A DNA stretch of 64,000 bases, taken from assembly GCA_017631085.1 (NCBI GenBank), contig JAGBTY010000017.1, positions 80,971-144,970 on the forward strand. Reading direction: 5' to 3'. Position numbers and translations under genes: made by a program. The DNA is from Clostridia bacterium. Its GTDB lineage: Bacteria > Bacillota > Clostridia > Oscillospirales > CAG-272. The notes under the pieces were generated by a model that saw only the letters and a program-made list of their open reading frames with translations, was not told the DNA's origin and searched no databases. Of this stretch, positions 6,074-14,865 are shown in pieces; position 1 is the stretch's first letter; each line of letters opens with the position of its first letter.

Positions 6074-8104
6074 TTACTCTGCGTCAGTAGCTTCTACAAC
6101 TGCCTCTTCAGCATCAGCGGGCATAGCCTCTGCTTCTGCCTGTGCTTCGTCAAGGAGAGCTCTGATGGAAAGACTTATTCTCTTTGTCTCCTCGTCGATG
6201 GCGATGATCTTTGCATCAACTACCTGACCGATCTCAAGAACGTCAGCAGGCTTTGCTATCTTTTCCTGAGCTATCTGGGAGATGTGGATGAGTCCGTCAA
6301 CACCGTCAACGATCTCTGCGAATGCACCGAAGGGCATCATGCTTACGATCTTAACCGAAACAACGTCGCCTACTGCGTAGTTGTTTGTGAAGATGTACCA
6401 GGGGTTTGTATCGTCTGTCTTATATCCGAGAGATATTCTCTTCTTTTCTGCGTCAAAGCTCTTAACGAATACTGTGATTTCCTGACCTACGGAAACAACT
6501 GCCGCGGGAGAGGAGATAGGACGCCAAGAGAGCTCGGTCTTATGTACCATACCGTCAACGCCGCCAAGGTCTACGAAAGCACCGAATGCGGTCATGCTCT
6601 TGACCTTACCGGTATATACTTTGCCCTCTTCGATAGAAGCCCAGAAAGCTTCTTCAGCAGCTTTTCTTTCTTCCTTAAGAACTGCCTTAATAGAACCGAT
6701 AGCCTTTTTGCCCTTGATCTCGATGACCTTAAGCTTTACGTCAGTTCCCTTAAGAGTAGAGAGGTCTCCATCCTTTGGAACACCTGTTTGTGATGCGGGA
6801 ACGAATACTCTGTTGGAGTTGACGATAACGGATACACCGCCTTTTACAACGTCAACGACCTTACCTGTGAGTATCTCACCGTTAGCTTCAGCGGCAACGA
6901 CACTCTGCCAATTCTTGTCGGAATCAACACGCTTCTTGGAAAGCTCAGCAAAGCCCTCGATATCGCTAACGCGGATAACGAAAGCCTCGATCTCGTCACC
7001 GGGCTTAAACATCTCGGTGAGCTTTACAGATGAATCATCCGTAATCTGTTCGGCCTTGATAAAGCCGGTAACCTGTGCGCCCAGATCAAGATAAAGATCT
7101 GCATCTGTAACGGATGTTACGATACCGACTACGGTGTCTCCTGTATTTAAAGTTTTGAGTTCTGTGGACTCAAGCAGTTCAGCAAAATTTTCATTCATTT
7201 CGCTCATGGTTTTGTATACCTCCTGAATTATGCCTGACGGAGTCGATGCTCCGGCGGCTATGCCCACTCTCGTGTGGGTAGACGTTATTAAATTGTTATC
7301 CGCAAGTTCTTCGGGTCGTTCGATCCAAAGGGTGTGCGGGCAATTTTCTTTACAAATGGCGAAAAGCTTCGCCGTGTTGGAGCTTTCTCTTCCGCCGATG
7401 ACTATCATGACGTCGCTCCGTGTGGACAGATCGTTGACTTCGGTCTGTCTCATTTCAGTAACACTACATATTGTATCAAAAATTAATGGATTTGTATATA
7501 GTTTTTTGAAAATTTTTTGAGTTTTTTTCCACTCTTCCAGTTTTTGAGTGGTCTGTGCCGCAATTATGGGTGTTTTCTTGCCAAATTTTTCAAAAAAACC
7601 TGATTCGGCGGCGTTTTCTATTTCTGCAGATGATCCAAAAACTACCTTATCTCCTGAAAAACGGCTCATGATGCCCACTACTTCTGGGTGCTCTTTAGCT
7701 CCGAGTAGGACGAAAAAATTATCGGGAGAAGAATTTTTCTCGGCAATGTCATGTATTTTTTTTACAAATGGGCAGGTGCAGTCAACGTAAGAAAAGAAGG
7801 GATTATTTTCCGAAGCCTGTGAGAGTATCGCTTCATGCTCAACGGGTATACCGTGAGCTCTGACGAACACTTTGACCGGTGACTGCTCGCCCGCGGAAAG
7901 AGCAAGGTCGGGAATATCGGCAATATCCGTAACGCGCACTCCGCGCTCATGAAGAGTGCGGTTGTATACGTCGTTGTGGATAAGATTTCCGAGTGTATAG
8001 AGACTTTCCTCTCCGTTTTTTTCTTCAATTGCGGCTTCAAGGCTATCGGTGGCTCTTTTCACGCCAAAGCAAAAGCCTGCGTTTTTTGCAACGGTTATCT
8101 CCAT
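6074..8104 (-). CDS. ispH: 4-hydroxy-3-methylbut-2-enyl diphosphate reductase fused to S1 RNA-binding domains
   Basis: A 676-residue fusion known in many Clostridia. Residues 1 to about 290 are IspH, the last enzyme of the MEP pathway, which reduces HMBPP to IPP and DMAPP with a 4Fe-4S cluster. The three cluster cysteines are C12 (NAGFCFGVK), C111 (CTCPFV) and C213 (TICSVTE). From about residue 315 four S1-type OB folds follow, for example FGAFVDLGGVDGMVH and FGAFAEIVDGVDGLIH, giving the ribosomal protein S1/RNA-binding part. The C-terminus is acidic and alanine-rich. The start overlaps the plsC stop (TAATG), so the two are translationally coupled. It is the last gene of the operon. How the enzyme and RNA-binding parts cooperate is not known to me. 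Confidence 0.95.
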   Translation of the reverse strand: MEITVAKNAGFCFGVKRATDSLEAAIEEKNGEESLYTLGNLIHNDVYNRTLHERGVRVTDIADIPDLALSAGEQSPVKVFVRAHGIPVEHEAILSQASENNPFFSYVDCTCPFVKKIHDIAEKNSSPDNFFVLLGAKEHPEVVGIMSRFSGDKVVFGSSAEIENAAESGFFEKFGKKTPIIAAQTTQKLEEWKKTQKIFKKLYTNPLIFDTICSVTEMRQTEVNDLSTRSDVMIVIGGRESSNTAKLFAICKENCPHTLWIERPEELADNNLITSTHTRVGIAAGASTPSGIIQEVYKTMSEMNENFAELLESTELKTLNTGDTVVGIVTSVTDADLYLDLGAQVTGFIKAEQITDDSSVKLTEMFKPGDEIEAFVIRVSDIEGFAELSKKRVDSDKNWQSVVAAEANGEILTGKVVDVVKGGVSVIVNSNRVFVPASQTGVPKDGDLSTLKGTDVKLKVIEIKGKKAIGSIKAVLKEERKAAEEAFWASIEEGKVYTGKVKSMTAFGAFVDLGGVDGMVHKTELSWRPISSPAAVVSVGQEITVFVKSFDAEKKRISLGYKTDDTNPWYIFTNNYAVGDVVSVKIVSMMPFGAFAEIVDGVDGLIHISQIAQEKIAKPADVLEIGQVVDAKIIAIDEETKRISLSIRALLDEAQAEAEAMPADAEEAVVEATDAE

Positions 8105-8787
8105 TATTTTTTACCCTTTTTCTTTTTTTCGTTATCCAGCTTTTCTCTGAAATCCTCTCCGATAGTACAAATTCTGTCAAAGATAAGATTTGATATTCTT
8201 GCATATTCTCCCGAAGCTTCGGGGTCGTATCCGAGGCTTTCAAAGGGGATCCTGTCACCGATGACGACGTATGTCTTTCTGAAAAGTTTTGACGTGTTAT
8301 TTTTTTTGTGTATGTAAACGGGGACGATGTCTGCCGAGGTCTTGGTACTTATAAGCGCCGCTCCGTTTTTGACCTTTGTGGTTCTTGGATCAACTGCGGG
8401 ATATCTGTGTCCTTGAGGGAATAGTCCCATGCTGTTGCCCGATTCGAGAATTGATATGGAGGTCTTGATAGCTCCAACGTCTTTTCCCGATCTGTCTACT
8501 GGGAAAGCGCCAAGCATCTTGATAAGAGAAGAGAGAAGCGGAATCTTGAAAAGCTCTTTTTTTGCCATATAGCGTATCTGTCTTTTTTTGAATGAGTAGC
8601 AGATGGCTACAACGTCGGATGCGGCTATATGGTTTGAGCAAACGATAAATCTTCCCTCGTCGGGCTCTTTTTCCGCTCCGACTACCTTTATTCTGAACAG
8701 TACCTTAACTATTTTTGAGAAAAGAGCATAACAAATTCTGTAGAATCTCGAGCCTTCTCTTTTTTTCGAATTTTTATTTTTACCCAA
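8104..8787 (-). CDS. plsC: 1-acyl-sn-glycerol-3-phosphate acyltransferase
   Basis: A 227-residue membrane-associated acyltransferase making phosphatidic acid from lysophosphatidic acid. The catalytic HX4D motif is NHIAASD (H53, D58) and the phosphate-binding motif is FPQGHR at 123-128, where the usual glutamate is glutamine. The C-terminus is lysine-rich. I prefer a TTG start at 8787: it follows AGAGGAAAATATC, exactly the sequence and spacing in front of the cmk ATG. A TTG at 8805 would place this Shine-Dalgarno inside the coding region. It is in the operon rpiR-like, flavoprotein, cmk, plsC, ispH-S1. Confidence 0.9.
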   Translation of the reverse strand: MGKNKNSKKREGSRFYRICYALFSKIVKVLFRIKVVGAEKEPDEGRFIVCSNHIAASDVVAICYSFKKRQIRYMAKKELFKIPLLSSLIKMLGAFPVDRSGKDVGAIKTSISILESGNSMGLFPQGHRYPAVDPRTTKVKNGAALISTKTSADIVPVYIHKKNNTSKLFRKTYVVIGDRIPFESLGYDPEASGEYARISNLIFDRICTIGEDFREKLDNEKKKKGKK

Positions 8788-8807
8788 GATATTTTCCTCT
8801 TTCAAAT

Positions 8808-9479
8808 TTATTTTGATTCGGTCTTTTCTTTTACTATTGCAATTATCGCATCTGCCGTGCCCTCAAGGTCGAGGTCGGAGTTATCAAGCATTATAGCGTC
8901 CTCTGCCGGCTTTGCGGGAGCAATTTCACGCTCGCTGTCGTTTTTATCTCTTTCGTTCATTTCACGAAGAACGTCCTCAAAAGAGACGTCCTGTCCCTTT
9001 GCACGAAGCTCTTCGTAACGGCGTTTTGCTCTGCATTCGGGAGAAGCAAAAAGGAATATTTTTACCTCTGCATCGGGAAGAATTACCGTTCCGATGTCTC
9101 TGCCGTCCATAATAACGCTGTTCTTTTTAGCAATATCTCTCTGGGTGTCAAGAAGAAAGCTTCTTACTTCTCCTATGGCGGATACAGCTGATGCGTACAT
9201 AGACATTTCGGGTGTACGTATCTTGTCACCAAGGTCCTCTTCGTTTAAAAACACCTTTTGAGTGCCATCAACGAATTTGACTTCTATTTTTATATTGGGA
9301 AGACAGGAAACCACAGATGGTGCGTCCTTGGGGTCAATGCCTTTTTCCTTTACGTAATAACCTATAGTACGGTAAAGCGCTCCCGTGTCAACGTAAACGA
9401 TGCCGAGCTTTTTCGCTACCAGCTTTGCTACCGAACTTTTTCCCGCACCTCCGGGTCCGTCAATTGCTATTTTTATCAT
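8808..9479 (-). CDS. cmk: Cytidylate kinase
   Basis: A 223-residue (d)CMP kinase that phosphorylates CMP/dCMP with ATP in the cytosol. The P-loop GPGGAGKSS is at residues 8-16, the YVDTGALYR motif follows, and the GRDIGTVILPDA motif of the CMP-binding region is intact. The length matches the family. The ATG at 9479 has AGAGGA upstream. The cmk-plsC-ispH order is widespread in Clostridia and suggests co-expression of nucleotide, lipid and isoprenoid supply. Confidence 0.95.
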   Translation of the reverse strand: MIKIAIDGPGGAGKSSVAKLVAKKLGIVYVDTGALYRTIGYYVKEKGIDPKDAPSVVSCLPNIKIEVKFVDGTQKVFLNEEDLGDKIRTPEMSMYASAVSAIGEVRSFLLDTQRDIAKKNSVIMDGRDIGTVILPDAEVKIFLFASPECRAKRRYEELRAKGQDVSFEDVLREMNERDKNDSEREIAPAKPAEDAIMLDNSDLDLEGTADAIIAIVKEKTESK

Positions 9480-9506
9480 GATATTTTCCTCTTTTTCTTT
9501 TATTTT

Positions 9507-10766
9507 TTAGCTCCAAGCGGCTCTCTTGCCTGCGAGAGCTCCCGTGGAGAAGGCTATCTGAAGATTAAATCCGCCAGTGTAGGCATCAAGGTCTATTACC
9601 TCACCTGCAAAGTAAAGCCCAGAGCAGAGCTTTGACTCCATAGTACCAGGTGTTATACCGTCCACCGAAACACCGCCCTTGGTAATGATAGCTTCCTTGA
9701 TAGGACGGAAGCCGTCAACCGATATACGAATGTCTTTAAGTACTGCAGCCAAGGCGTGTCTTTCTTCTTTTGTTATGGAATTTACTTTTTTGTGCGGGGA
9801 TATCCCCGAAAGACTTATGATAACGGGTATCAGCTTTTGAGGAAGAAGGTCACCGAGTGAATTTGCAAAGTCCTTATTACCGTATTTTGAAAAATCCGAA
9901 AGAAGTCTTGCGTCAAGAGTCTTGTCGTCAAGAGCAGGCTTAAGGTCTATGTGTGCATCGTATTTGCAGTTCGACGAGCCGTATACGTCTGAAAGGTGAG
10001 CTGATGCTGAAAGTATCATAGGTCCTGTCATTCCGAAGTGGGTAAACATCATTTCACCAAAATCCTCATATACCTTTTTTCCCGTTTCCCGTGAAGTTAC
10101 CGAGAGTGAGACGTTTTTGAGCGAAAGACCTTGAAGAGAAGGGCATATTTTGCTTTTTGAAACTATGGGAACAAGGGAGGGTATAAGGGGAGTTACTTTA
10201 TGTCCTACTGACTTTGCCAGAGCGTAACCGTCTCCGTCCGAGCCTGTAAGGGGATAGGAAAGACCTCCAGTAGCGATTATGACTGCTTTTCCCAGATATA
10301 TCTTGCCGTTTTCAGAAATGCAACCCTTTACCGTTCCGTTTTCTGTTATAAGCTCTGAGATACGGTCGGTTACTGTGGTAACACCTCTGTTTTTACAAGC
10401 TCTTACCATGGCGCTAACGATATCCTCTGCTTTGTCGGATACGGGAAAAACCCGTCTGCCTCGCTCGACCTTGAGAGGAACACCCTCGTTCTCGAAAAAT
10501 AACTTTGTGTCCTCGGAAGAGAAATTGTCGAATGCGCTGTAAAGAAATTTTTGATTTGTGGGAACGTTTTTAAGAAATTCGCCGAGGTAGCAGTCGTTGG
10601 TCACGTTGCATCTGCCCTTTCCTGTTATCCTCAGTTTTTTTCCGCAGGTCTTATTCCTTTCGATAATGAGAACGTCAGCTCCGTTTTCAGAGGCGTGGAT
10701 CGCCGCCATCATTCCTGCCGCTCCGCCGCCTATTATGATAACTCGGTTTTCATTTTCGCCAAGCAT
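9507..10766 (-). CDS. BaiN/HI0933-family FAD-dependent oxidoreductase
   Basis: A 419-residue flavoprotein. The N-terminal Rossmann motif VIIIGGGAAGMMAAIHA and adjacent ERN bind the FAD ADP moiety. The C-terminal signature GLYFAGEVIDLDAYTGGFNLQIAFSTG is characteristic of the HI0933/YhiN/BaiN group. Some relatives act on bile-acid intermediates, but substrate cannot be inferred here. The ATG follows AGGAGT, which overlaps the stop codon of the upstream RpiR-type gene, indicating coupling. It is found next to cmk in many Clostridia. Confidence 0.9.
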   Translation of the reverse strand: MLGENENRVIIIGGGAAGMMAAIHASENGADVLIIERNKTCGKKLRITGKGRCNVTNDCYLGEFLKNVPTNQKFLYSAFDNFSSEDTKLFFENEGVPLKVERGRRVFPVSDKAEDIVSAMVRACKNRGVTTVTDRISELITENGTVKGCISENGKIYLGKAVIIATGGLSYPLTGSDGDGYALAKSVGHKVTPLIPSLVPIVSKSKICPSLQGLSLKNVSLSVTSRETGKKVYEDFGEMMFTHFGMTGPMILSASAHLSDVYGSSNCKYDAHIDLKPALDDKTLDARLLSDFSKYGNKDFANSLGDLLPQKLIPVIISLSGISPHKKVNSITKEERHALAAVLKDIRISVDGFRPIKEAIITKGGVSVDGITPGTMESKLCSGLYFAGEVIDLDAYTGGFNLQIAFSTGALAGKRAAWS

Positions 10767-10772
10767 TCTTTT

Positions 10773-11636
10773 TTACTCCTGATTTTTGTCGTATACGTCG
10801 TATTCGTCCCAAATTTCTTCAAGACGCTTCAGGCGATCGGTAAGCTCGTCATGCTTTCTTCTTGAAAGCTCAACGATAATAGCGTTTATTATGCTGAGGG
10901 GGGCTGCCAATGAGTCAACGAAGGATGCCATATCGCTTTTCGCGATAAGGAGCTGGTTGGCTTTAGACGCGATCGGTGACATAGCACTGTCGGTTATGGC
11001 GATAATGTCTGCTCCCGAATGACTTGCATAGTCTACGGCATTGATAACGCTCTTGGAATATCGGGGAAAGCTTATAGCAATTACCGTGTCGTTTTCGTTC
11101 ATTCCCATAAGCTGCTCAAACATTTCGCTTCCCGAGGTGGTCTGTACGAATTTTATATTATCGAACATCATTCGAAGATTGTAGTTGAGAAAACCGGCCA
11201 AGAAAGAGCAGGAGCGAACTCCCATTATATATACGTTTTTCGAAGCAATTATTTTATCTATCGCTTCGTTAAATGTGTCTCTGTCGATTTCGTCAAGCGT
11301 ACGCTTTATCTTGTCCGAGTCGGCAAGAAGGACCTTGGTCAGTACGTCGGAGTCACCGATAAGGTTATTACTGACCTCCATTCTTTGAAAAGAGGTGAGC
11401 TTTGTGCGTACTATTTCCTGAAGGGCGTGTTGAAAATCGGGATAACCGTCAAATCCAAGCTCAATTGCGAATCTGACGACCGTCGATTCTGATACGTTAA
11501 CGTGAGAACCGAGCTTTGCCGCGGTCATATACGCCGCCTTATCGTAATTTTCAATTATAAAATTTGAAATAAGCTTTTGTCCCTTGGAAAAGGTGGACAT
11601 TTTGTCTTCTATTTCTTTGAGAAGGTTTCTGTTCAT
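10773..11636 (-). CDS. RpiR/MurR-family transcriptional regulator
   Basis: A 287-residue regulator with an N-terminal RpiR helix-turn-helix (about residues 1-75; KLGSHVNVSESTVVRFAIELGF) and a C-terminal sugar-isomerase (SIS) domain (about 120-260) that senses phosphosugars. It leads the flavoprotein-cmk-plsC-ispH operon, yet none of those genes handles a sugar phosphate, so its targets may be elsewhere, for example nagB at 23.3 kb. The C-terminal tail is charged and longer than usual. Confidence 0.9.
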   Translation of the reverse strand: MNRNLLKEIEDKMSTFSKGQKLISNFIIENYDKAAYMTAAKLGSHVNVSESTVVRFAIELGFDGYPDFQHALQEIVRTKLTSFQRMEVSNNLIGDSDVLTKVLLADSDKIKRTLDEIDRDTFNEAIDKIIASKNVYIMGVRSCSFLAGFLNYNLRMMFDNIKFVQTTSGSEMFEQLMGMNENDTVIAISFPRYSKSVINAVDYASHSGADIIAITDSAMSPIASKANQLLIAKSDMASFVDSLAAPLSIINAIIVELSRRKHDELTDRLKRLEEIWDEYDVYDKNQE

Positions 11637-11791
11637 TTTTCTTTTTCCTTGTCTTTATCACGTTATAGCTTTTTTAATAAAGGACATACATATTATATTA
11701 TATATCGTAAAGTGAAAAAAGTCAAGTGTAAAATAAATGTTGATAAAATGGGAAGGGAACAAGAAAGGTTCAAAAAGATTTTTGAAATGTG

Positions 11792-11820
11792 TTTACTTTT
11801 TTATTTTTTTGTGATATACT
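11792..11820 (+). promoter_or_regulatory. Promoter of the 6S RNA candidate
   Basis: TTTACT (11792-11797) and TATACT (11815-11820) with a 17-bp spacer; the base six to seven positions downstream (11827) is exactly where the closing stem of the RNA begins. Confidence 0.7.
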
Positions 11821-11826
11821 ATATTT

Positions 11827-12003
11827 GCTACACAAACTGAATAGATTTATGATCACGGTATTTTTTTATTTTCGCATAATGGCATAATTATACCTTTTTT
11901 TAACAATCATAACTTCGTTAAGAATTTGGCAAAAGCGCAAATTCCATGACGGAGTTATGATTAAAGGTACAAATACCCTGATCCTATCTTCGGTTTGTGT
12001 AGC
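11827..12003 (+). ncRNA. ssrS: 6S RNA candidate
   Basis: The transcript from the promoter at 11792-11820 folds as a long rod with its two ends paired. GCTACACAAAC at 11827-11837 pairs with GTTTGTGTAGC at 11993-12003. Further in, GATCA pairs with TGATC and GGTATTT with AAATACC. An apical arm has TACCTTT/AAAGGTA, a 13-bp stem starting AATCATAACT, and GAATTTG/CAAATTC. Between closing stem and apical arm the 5' strand has a large AU-rich bubble. About 177 nt, paired ends, a central bubble and no coding potential fit 6S RNA, which sequesters sigma-A RNA polymerase. The call rests on structure, not on sequence identity. This transcript explains most of the 480-bp gap at 11637-12117. Confidence 0.55.
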
Positions 12004-12027
12004 AGCAATCGGAGTTTGCGTTTTTCG

Positions 12028-12059
12028 GTGCGTATGGCTTCGGTCGTGCGCACTTTTTT
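12028..12059 (+). terminator. Terminator of the 6S RNA candidate transcript
   Basis: An 11-bp stem (including G-T wobbles) closed by a TTCG tetraloop (GTGCGTATGGC-TTCG-GTCGTGCGCAC), followed by six Ts. It lies 25 nt after the predicted mature 3' end. Confidence 0.75.
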
Positions 12060-12070
12060 AGTTTAAAAGA

Positions 12071-12104
12071 AAAAGGAACCGCTCTTGCATAAACGATTCC
12101 TTTT
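12071..12104 (-). terminator. Terminator of the SLH-domain gene
   Basis: AAAAGGAA/TTCCTTTT stem with extra inner pairs, T-rich tail in the leftward direction, 14 nt after the SLH gene stop. Confidence 0.7.
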
Positions 12105-12117
12105 GAAATTATTGAAA

Positions 12118-13455
12118 TTATCTTTCAAGCTCGGATATGAGGTTGGATAAATACACAGCTGCATCAGCTCGCGTTAGCGAGGCGTTGGGTGAGAGCTTTT
12201 CACCCGAGGCGGTGGGTATAACGCCTATACCGCAAAGAGAGTAAACAGAAGATGCCGCCCATGCTGGAATATCGCCTGAATCTGCAAAGACGGGGGTGAC
12301 GGTGGGTGTGGGTGCATCGAGGATATTTCCGAGAAGGACAGCCGCTTCCGCAACGGTGATAGGTCTGTCCGGCTCAAAGCATAGCTTTCCGTCCTTTTCT
12401 ATTCCTTTTATGTAGCCGAGGTCATATGCAGTGGATATATATTCTCTCATTTCTTCGGGGATAAGGTCACAATCGGAGAAAACAGTATAGGAATTTCCTA
12501 TTCCTTCGTTTATTCCTGCGGCATGGAGAGCCATTACGGTAAATTCACCTCTTGAGACGGTACGGTCGGGATAAAAGTACGTATTTCCACCTATCTCACT
12601 GCCACTCATTACACCCGCTTCGGTTACTGAAAGAGCCGCGCTGTATGCGGGGGAGTTCTTCATGTCGGTATAGGTTATAGCCGATGAAGGCTTTTTGACT
12701 GTAAGCGAGACGGTAGCCGAGGAGCTGTAATTGCCATATTTATCACGTGCTACGTAGGTAAACGAATCCTTTCCCGAAAAATTTTCGGAAGGGGTGAAGA
12801 TATAATCACCAACTGCACTGTCAGAAAGCTCGATGGTACCTGATTTTGGGTAGGAGACTATTTCTATTCTCACATCGTCTCCCTCGGGGTCATGAACAGG
12901 AAGATTGCCGTAAAGGCTTACGTTTTTATACGTGCTGACGTTCAGCGAAAGCTCACTTGCAACAGATAAGGTGGGGCAAAGATTTGGAGAGTCGAGCATA
13001 TAGAGCTTACAGGTCATAACGTATGATGCTCCTGACGGGCGGAAGGTAAATTCGGATTCACGGATATTTGAGGAAGGGAAATAAGCAAGCTTTGAAAGAG
13101 ATGCGGCGCTTATCTCCTCGCCGCCCTTAAGGACTGTAGAGGTAAGTCTCAATTCGCCGTCGCTTATGGGGGGAGCTTCGGTTATTGTAATGCTATCGAT
13201 GTGGGATAGATTGAGGCAACGCAGAAAATCGTCCTTCTCAAATTCGATACTTTCGCCAACAAGTCCTGCCATTGCCATGTTGTTTTTTTCGGCTAATACA
13301 TTCAGTGCTACGGACACGGGGGCATCGCTGGTTTCTCCGTTTGACGAAATTCCGACGACAGCAGTAATAATAAGAAGGATAAGACCAAAGGAAAAGAGTA
13401 CGCCTCCTTTTTTGCCGAGCCGAATGATGCCCTTTCTTTTATTTTCTTTTTTCAT
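12118..13455 (-). CDS. Cell-surface protein with cadherin-like domain and three SLH domains
   Basis: A 445-residue exported protein. A basic N-terminus precedes one hydrophobic segment (FSFGLILLIITAVVGI, residues about 20-37), a signal peptide or membrane anchor. Around residues 185-270 is an Ig/cadherin-like repeat (DPEGDDVRIEIVSYPKSGTI...DSFTYVARDKYGN). The C-terminal 190 residues form three SLH domains, which bind pyruvylated secondary cell-wall polymers. The ATG at 13455 is set by AAAGGAGA 7-9 nt upstream; an earlier in-frame start would lie before this site. The gene is monocistronic and divergent from the SLOG gene. Its partner or ligand is unknown. Confidence 0.85.
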   Translation of the reverse strand: MKKENKRKGIIRLGKKGGVLFSFGLILLIITAVVGISSNGETSDAPVSVALNVLAEKNNMAMAGLVGESIEFEKDDFLRCLNLSHIDSITITEAPPISDGELRLTSTVLKGGEEISAASLSKLAYFPSSNIRESEFTFRPSGASYVMTCKLYMLDSPNLCPTLSVASELSLNVSTYKNVSLYGNLPVHDPEGDDVRIEIVSYPKSGTIELSDSAVGDYIFTPSENFSGKDSFTYVARDKYGNYSSSATVSLTVKKPSSAITYTDMKNSPAYSAALSVTEAGVMSGSEIGGNTYFYPDRTVSRGEFTVMALHAAGINEGIGNSYTVFSDCDLIPEEMREYISTAYDLGYIKGIEKDGKLCFEPDRPITVAEAAVLLGNILDAPTPTVTPVFADSGDIPAWAASSVYSLCGIGVIPTASGEKLSPNASLTRADAAVYLSNLISELER

Positions 13456-13600
13456 AACATATCTCCTTTCAAGGCGTTTTACGTTCAATTAATTTTATAG
13501 CACATGAAAGCTTTTTATGACAAAGAAAAATTAAAAAAACACTTTATTTTTTTTGATAAATGTTATATAATTATTATAATAGTAACTGTGAGGAAAAGAT

Positions 13601-14095
13601 ATGGAAGATTTAAAAAGAAAGACCTGTTGTTTTACGGGGCATAGAAATATTGATAAAGAAAGACTCTGTGAACTTGAGGAGCTGCTTGAAGCCTCCATAG
13701 AGAAATTTATAATGGCAGGTATAACAGTCTACAGAGCAGGGGGAGCTTTGGGGTTTGATACGAGTGCGGCACAAAAGGTATTAAAGCTTCGAAAGACTTA
13801 TCCTGAAATATCCCTTGAGCTTATACTTCCATGCAAGGACCAGACGAGAGGCTGGAGTGCAAAAGACAAACAAATATATGAAGAAATACTTTCAGAGGCG
13901 AACAGCGTGGTATTTTTACACGATAAATACAGAAGGGGTTGTATGCACGAGCGAAACAGAGCTCTTGTTGACGGAAGCGGGGTTTGTCTTGCATACTGCA
14001 CGTCAAGAACAGGTGGAACGGCGTATACGGTAGATTATGCCAAAAGTAACGATGTGTGTGTTATCAATCTTGCAAGGCTTTTGAAAAAAACATAA
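13601..14095 (+). CDS. SLOG-family (DUF1273/YpsA-like) protein
   Basis: A 164-residue protein starting with CCFTGHRNI, the characteristic opening of the YpsA/DUF1273 group of SLOG Rossmann-like nucleotide-binding proteins. The GGALGFDTSAA loop at about residues 46-57 is the conserved glycine-rich ligand loop. YpsA affects cell division and stress in Bacillus, but the biochemical role is unresolved and this family also contains phage- and mobile-element members. The ATG follows GAGGAAAAG. Monocistronic, ending in a bidirectional terminator. Confidence 0.85.
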   Translation: MEDLKRKTCCFTGHRNIDKERLCELEELLEASIEKFIMAGITVYRAGGALGFDTSAAQKVLKLRKTYPEISLELILPCKDQTRGWSAKDKQIYEEILSEANSVVFLHDKYRRGCMHERNRALVDGSGVCLAYCTSRTGGTAYTVDYAKSNDVCVINLARLLKKT

Positions 14096-14100
14096 AAAGA

Positions 14101-14146
14101 AACGGTAAGCCGTGAAGAAATTTTGCTTCATGACTTACCGTTTTTG
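14101..14146. terminator. Bidirectional terminator
   Basis: A long hairpin (AACGGTAAG plus CGTGAAG arms pairing with CTTCATG and CTTACCGTT) with T-runs on both sides, between the converging SLOG and TcdA genes. Confidence 0.8.
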
Positions 14147-14147
14147 C

Positions 14148-14855
14148 TTATTTTATAATATTTTTTATTGCTGCCGATGCGGCAAGAAGTCCTGCTACAG
14201 AAGGAACAAAAGATATGCTTCCGGGCGGGATCTTTTTGCTTTCTTCTCCGTCGATCGATTTGATGATCGGAGAAATTGGCATTTCCTCGGAGTATACTAC
14301 GGGCAAATGAGTAATTCCTCTTTTTTTCAGCTCACGGCGCATAACTCTTGCGAGCGGACACCCGGATGTCTTTGAAAGATCGGATATTTTAAGGGCAGAC
14401 GGGTCAAGCTTATTTCCCGTTCCCATACTGCTTATCATGGGTATTCCCAGCTCTGCAGCTTTTACAGCAATAGCTATCTTGGCGCTGACGGTATCAATAG
14501 CATCGATAATAAAGCTACAGCCGTTCATATCGAGCTCGTCTATATTTTCAGGCAACACGAACATTGAGACACATTCGACGTTAATTGACGAGTCTATATC
14601 TTTCAGACGCTCTGCTGTGACTTCGGTCTTGAGCTTACCCACGGTGCTCTCAAGCGCACAAAGCTGTCTGTTGATATTCGTGACCGATACGGTATCGTTA
14701 TCAACGAGAACTATATTTCCCACGCCTGCTCTGCCAAGAGCTTCGGCGGCGTAGCTTCCGACTCCGCCCACACCGAAAAGCATGACCTTTGCTTCTTTGA
14801 GCTTTGCCATAGCCTCGTCGCCAATGAGCATCCTTTCTCTTTCATATCTTTTCAT
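14148..14855 (-). CDS. tcdA: tRNA threonylcarbamoyladenosine dehydratase
   Basis: A 235-residue ThiF/MoeB/E1-like enzyme. TcdA dehydrates t6A37 in ANN-decoding tRNAs to the cyclic form ct6A using ATP. The nucleotide motif GVGGVGSYAAEALGRAGVG is at residues 28-46, the VDNDTVSVTNINRQ segment follows, and the CPLAR-R motif near residue 167 is typical of the TcdA branch. The C-terminal hydrophobic helix (VAGLLAASAAIKNI) may associate with membrane, as in E. coli TcdA. The gene begins 10 nt after the large surface-protein gene, so the two are probably co-transcribed. Confidence 0.9.
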   Translation of the reverse strand: MKRYERERMLIGDEAMAKLKEAKVMLFGVGGVGSYAAEALGRAGVGNIVLVDNDTVSVTNINRQLCALESTVGKLKTEVTAERLKDIDSSINVECVSMFVLPENIDELDMNGCSFIIDAIDTVSAKIAIAVKAAELGIPMISSMGTGNKLDPSALKISDLSKTSGCPLARVMRRELKKRGITHLPVVYSEEMPISPIIKSIDGEESKKIPPGSISFVPSVAGLLAASAAIKNIIK

Positions 14856-14865
14856 GCTACTGTTC

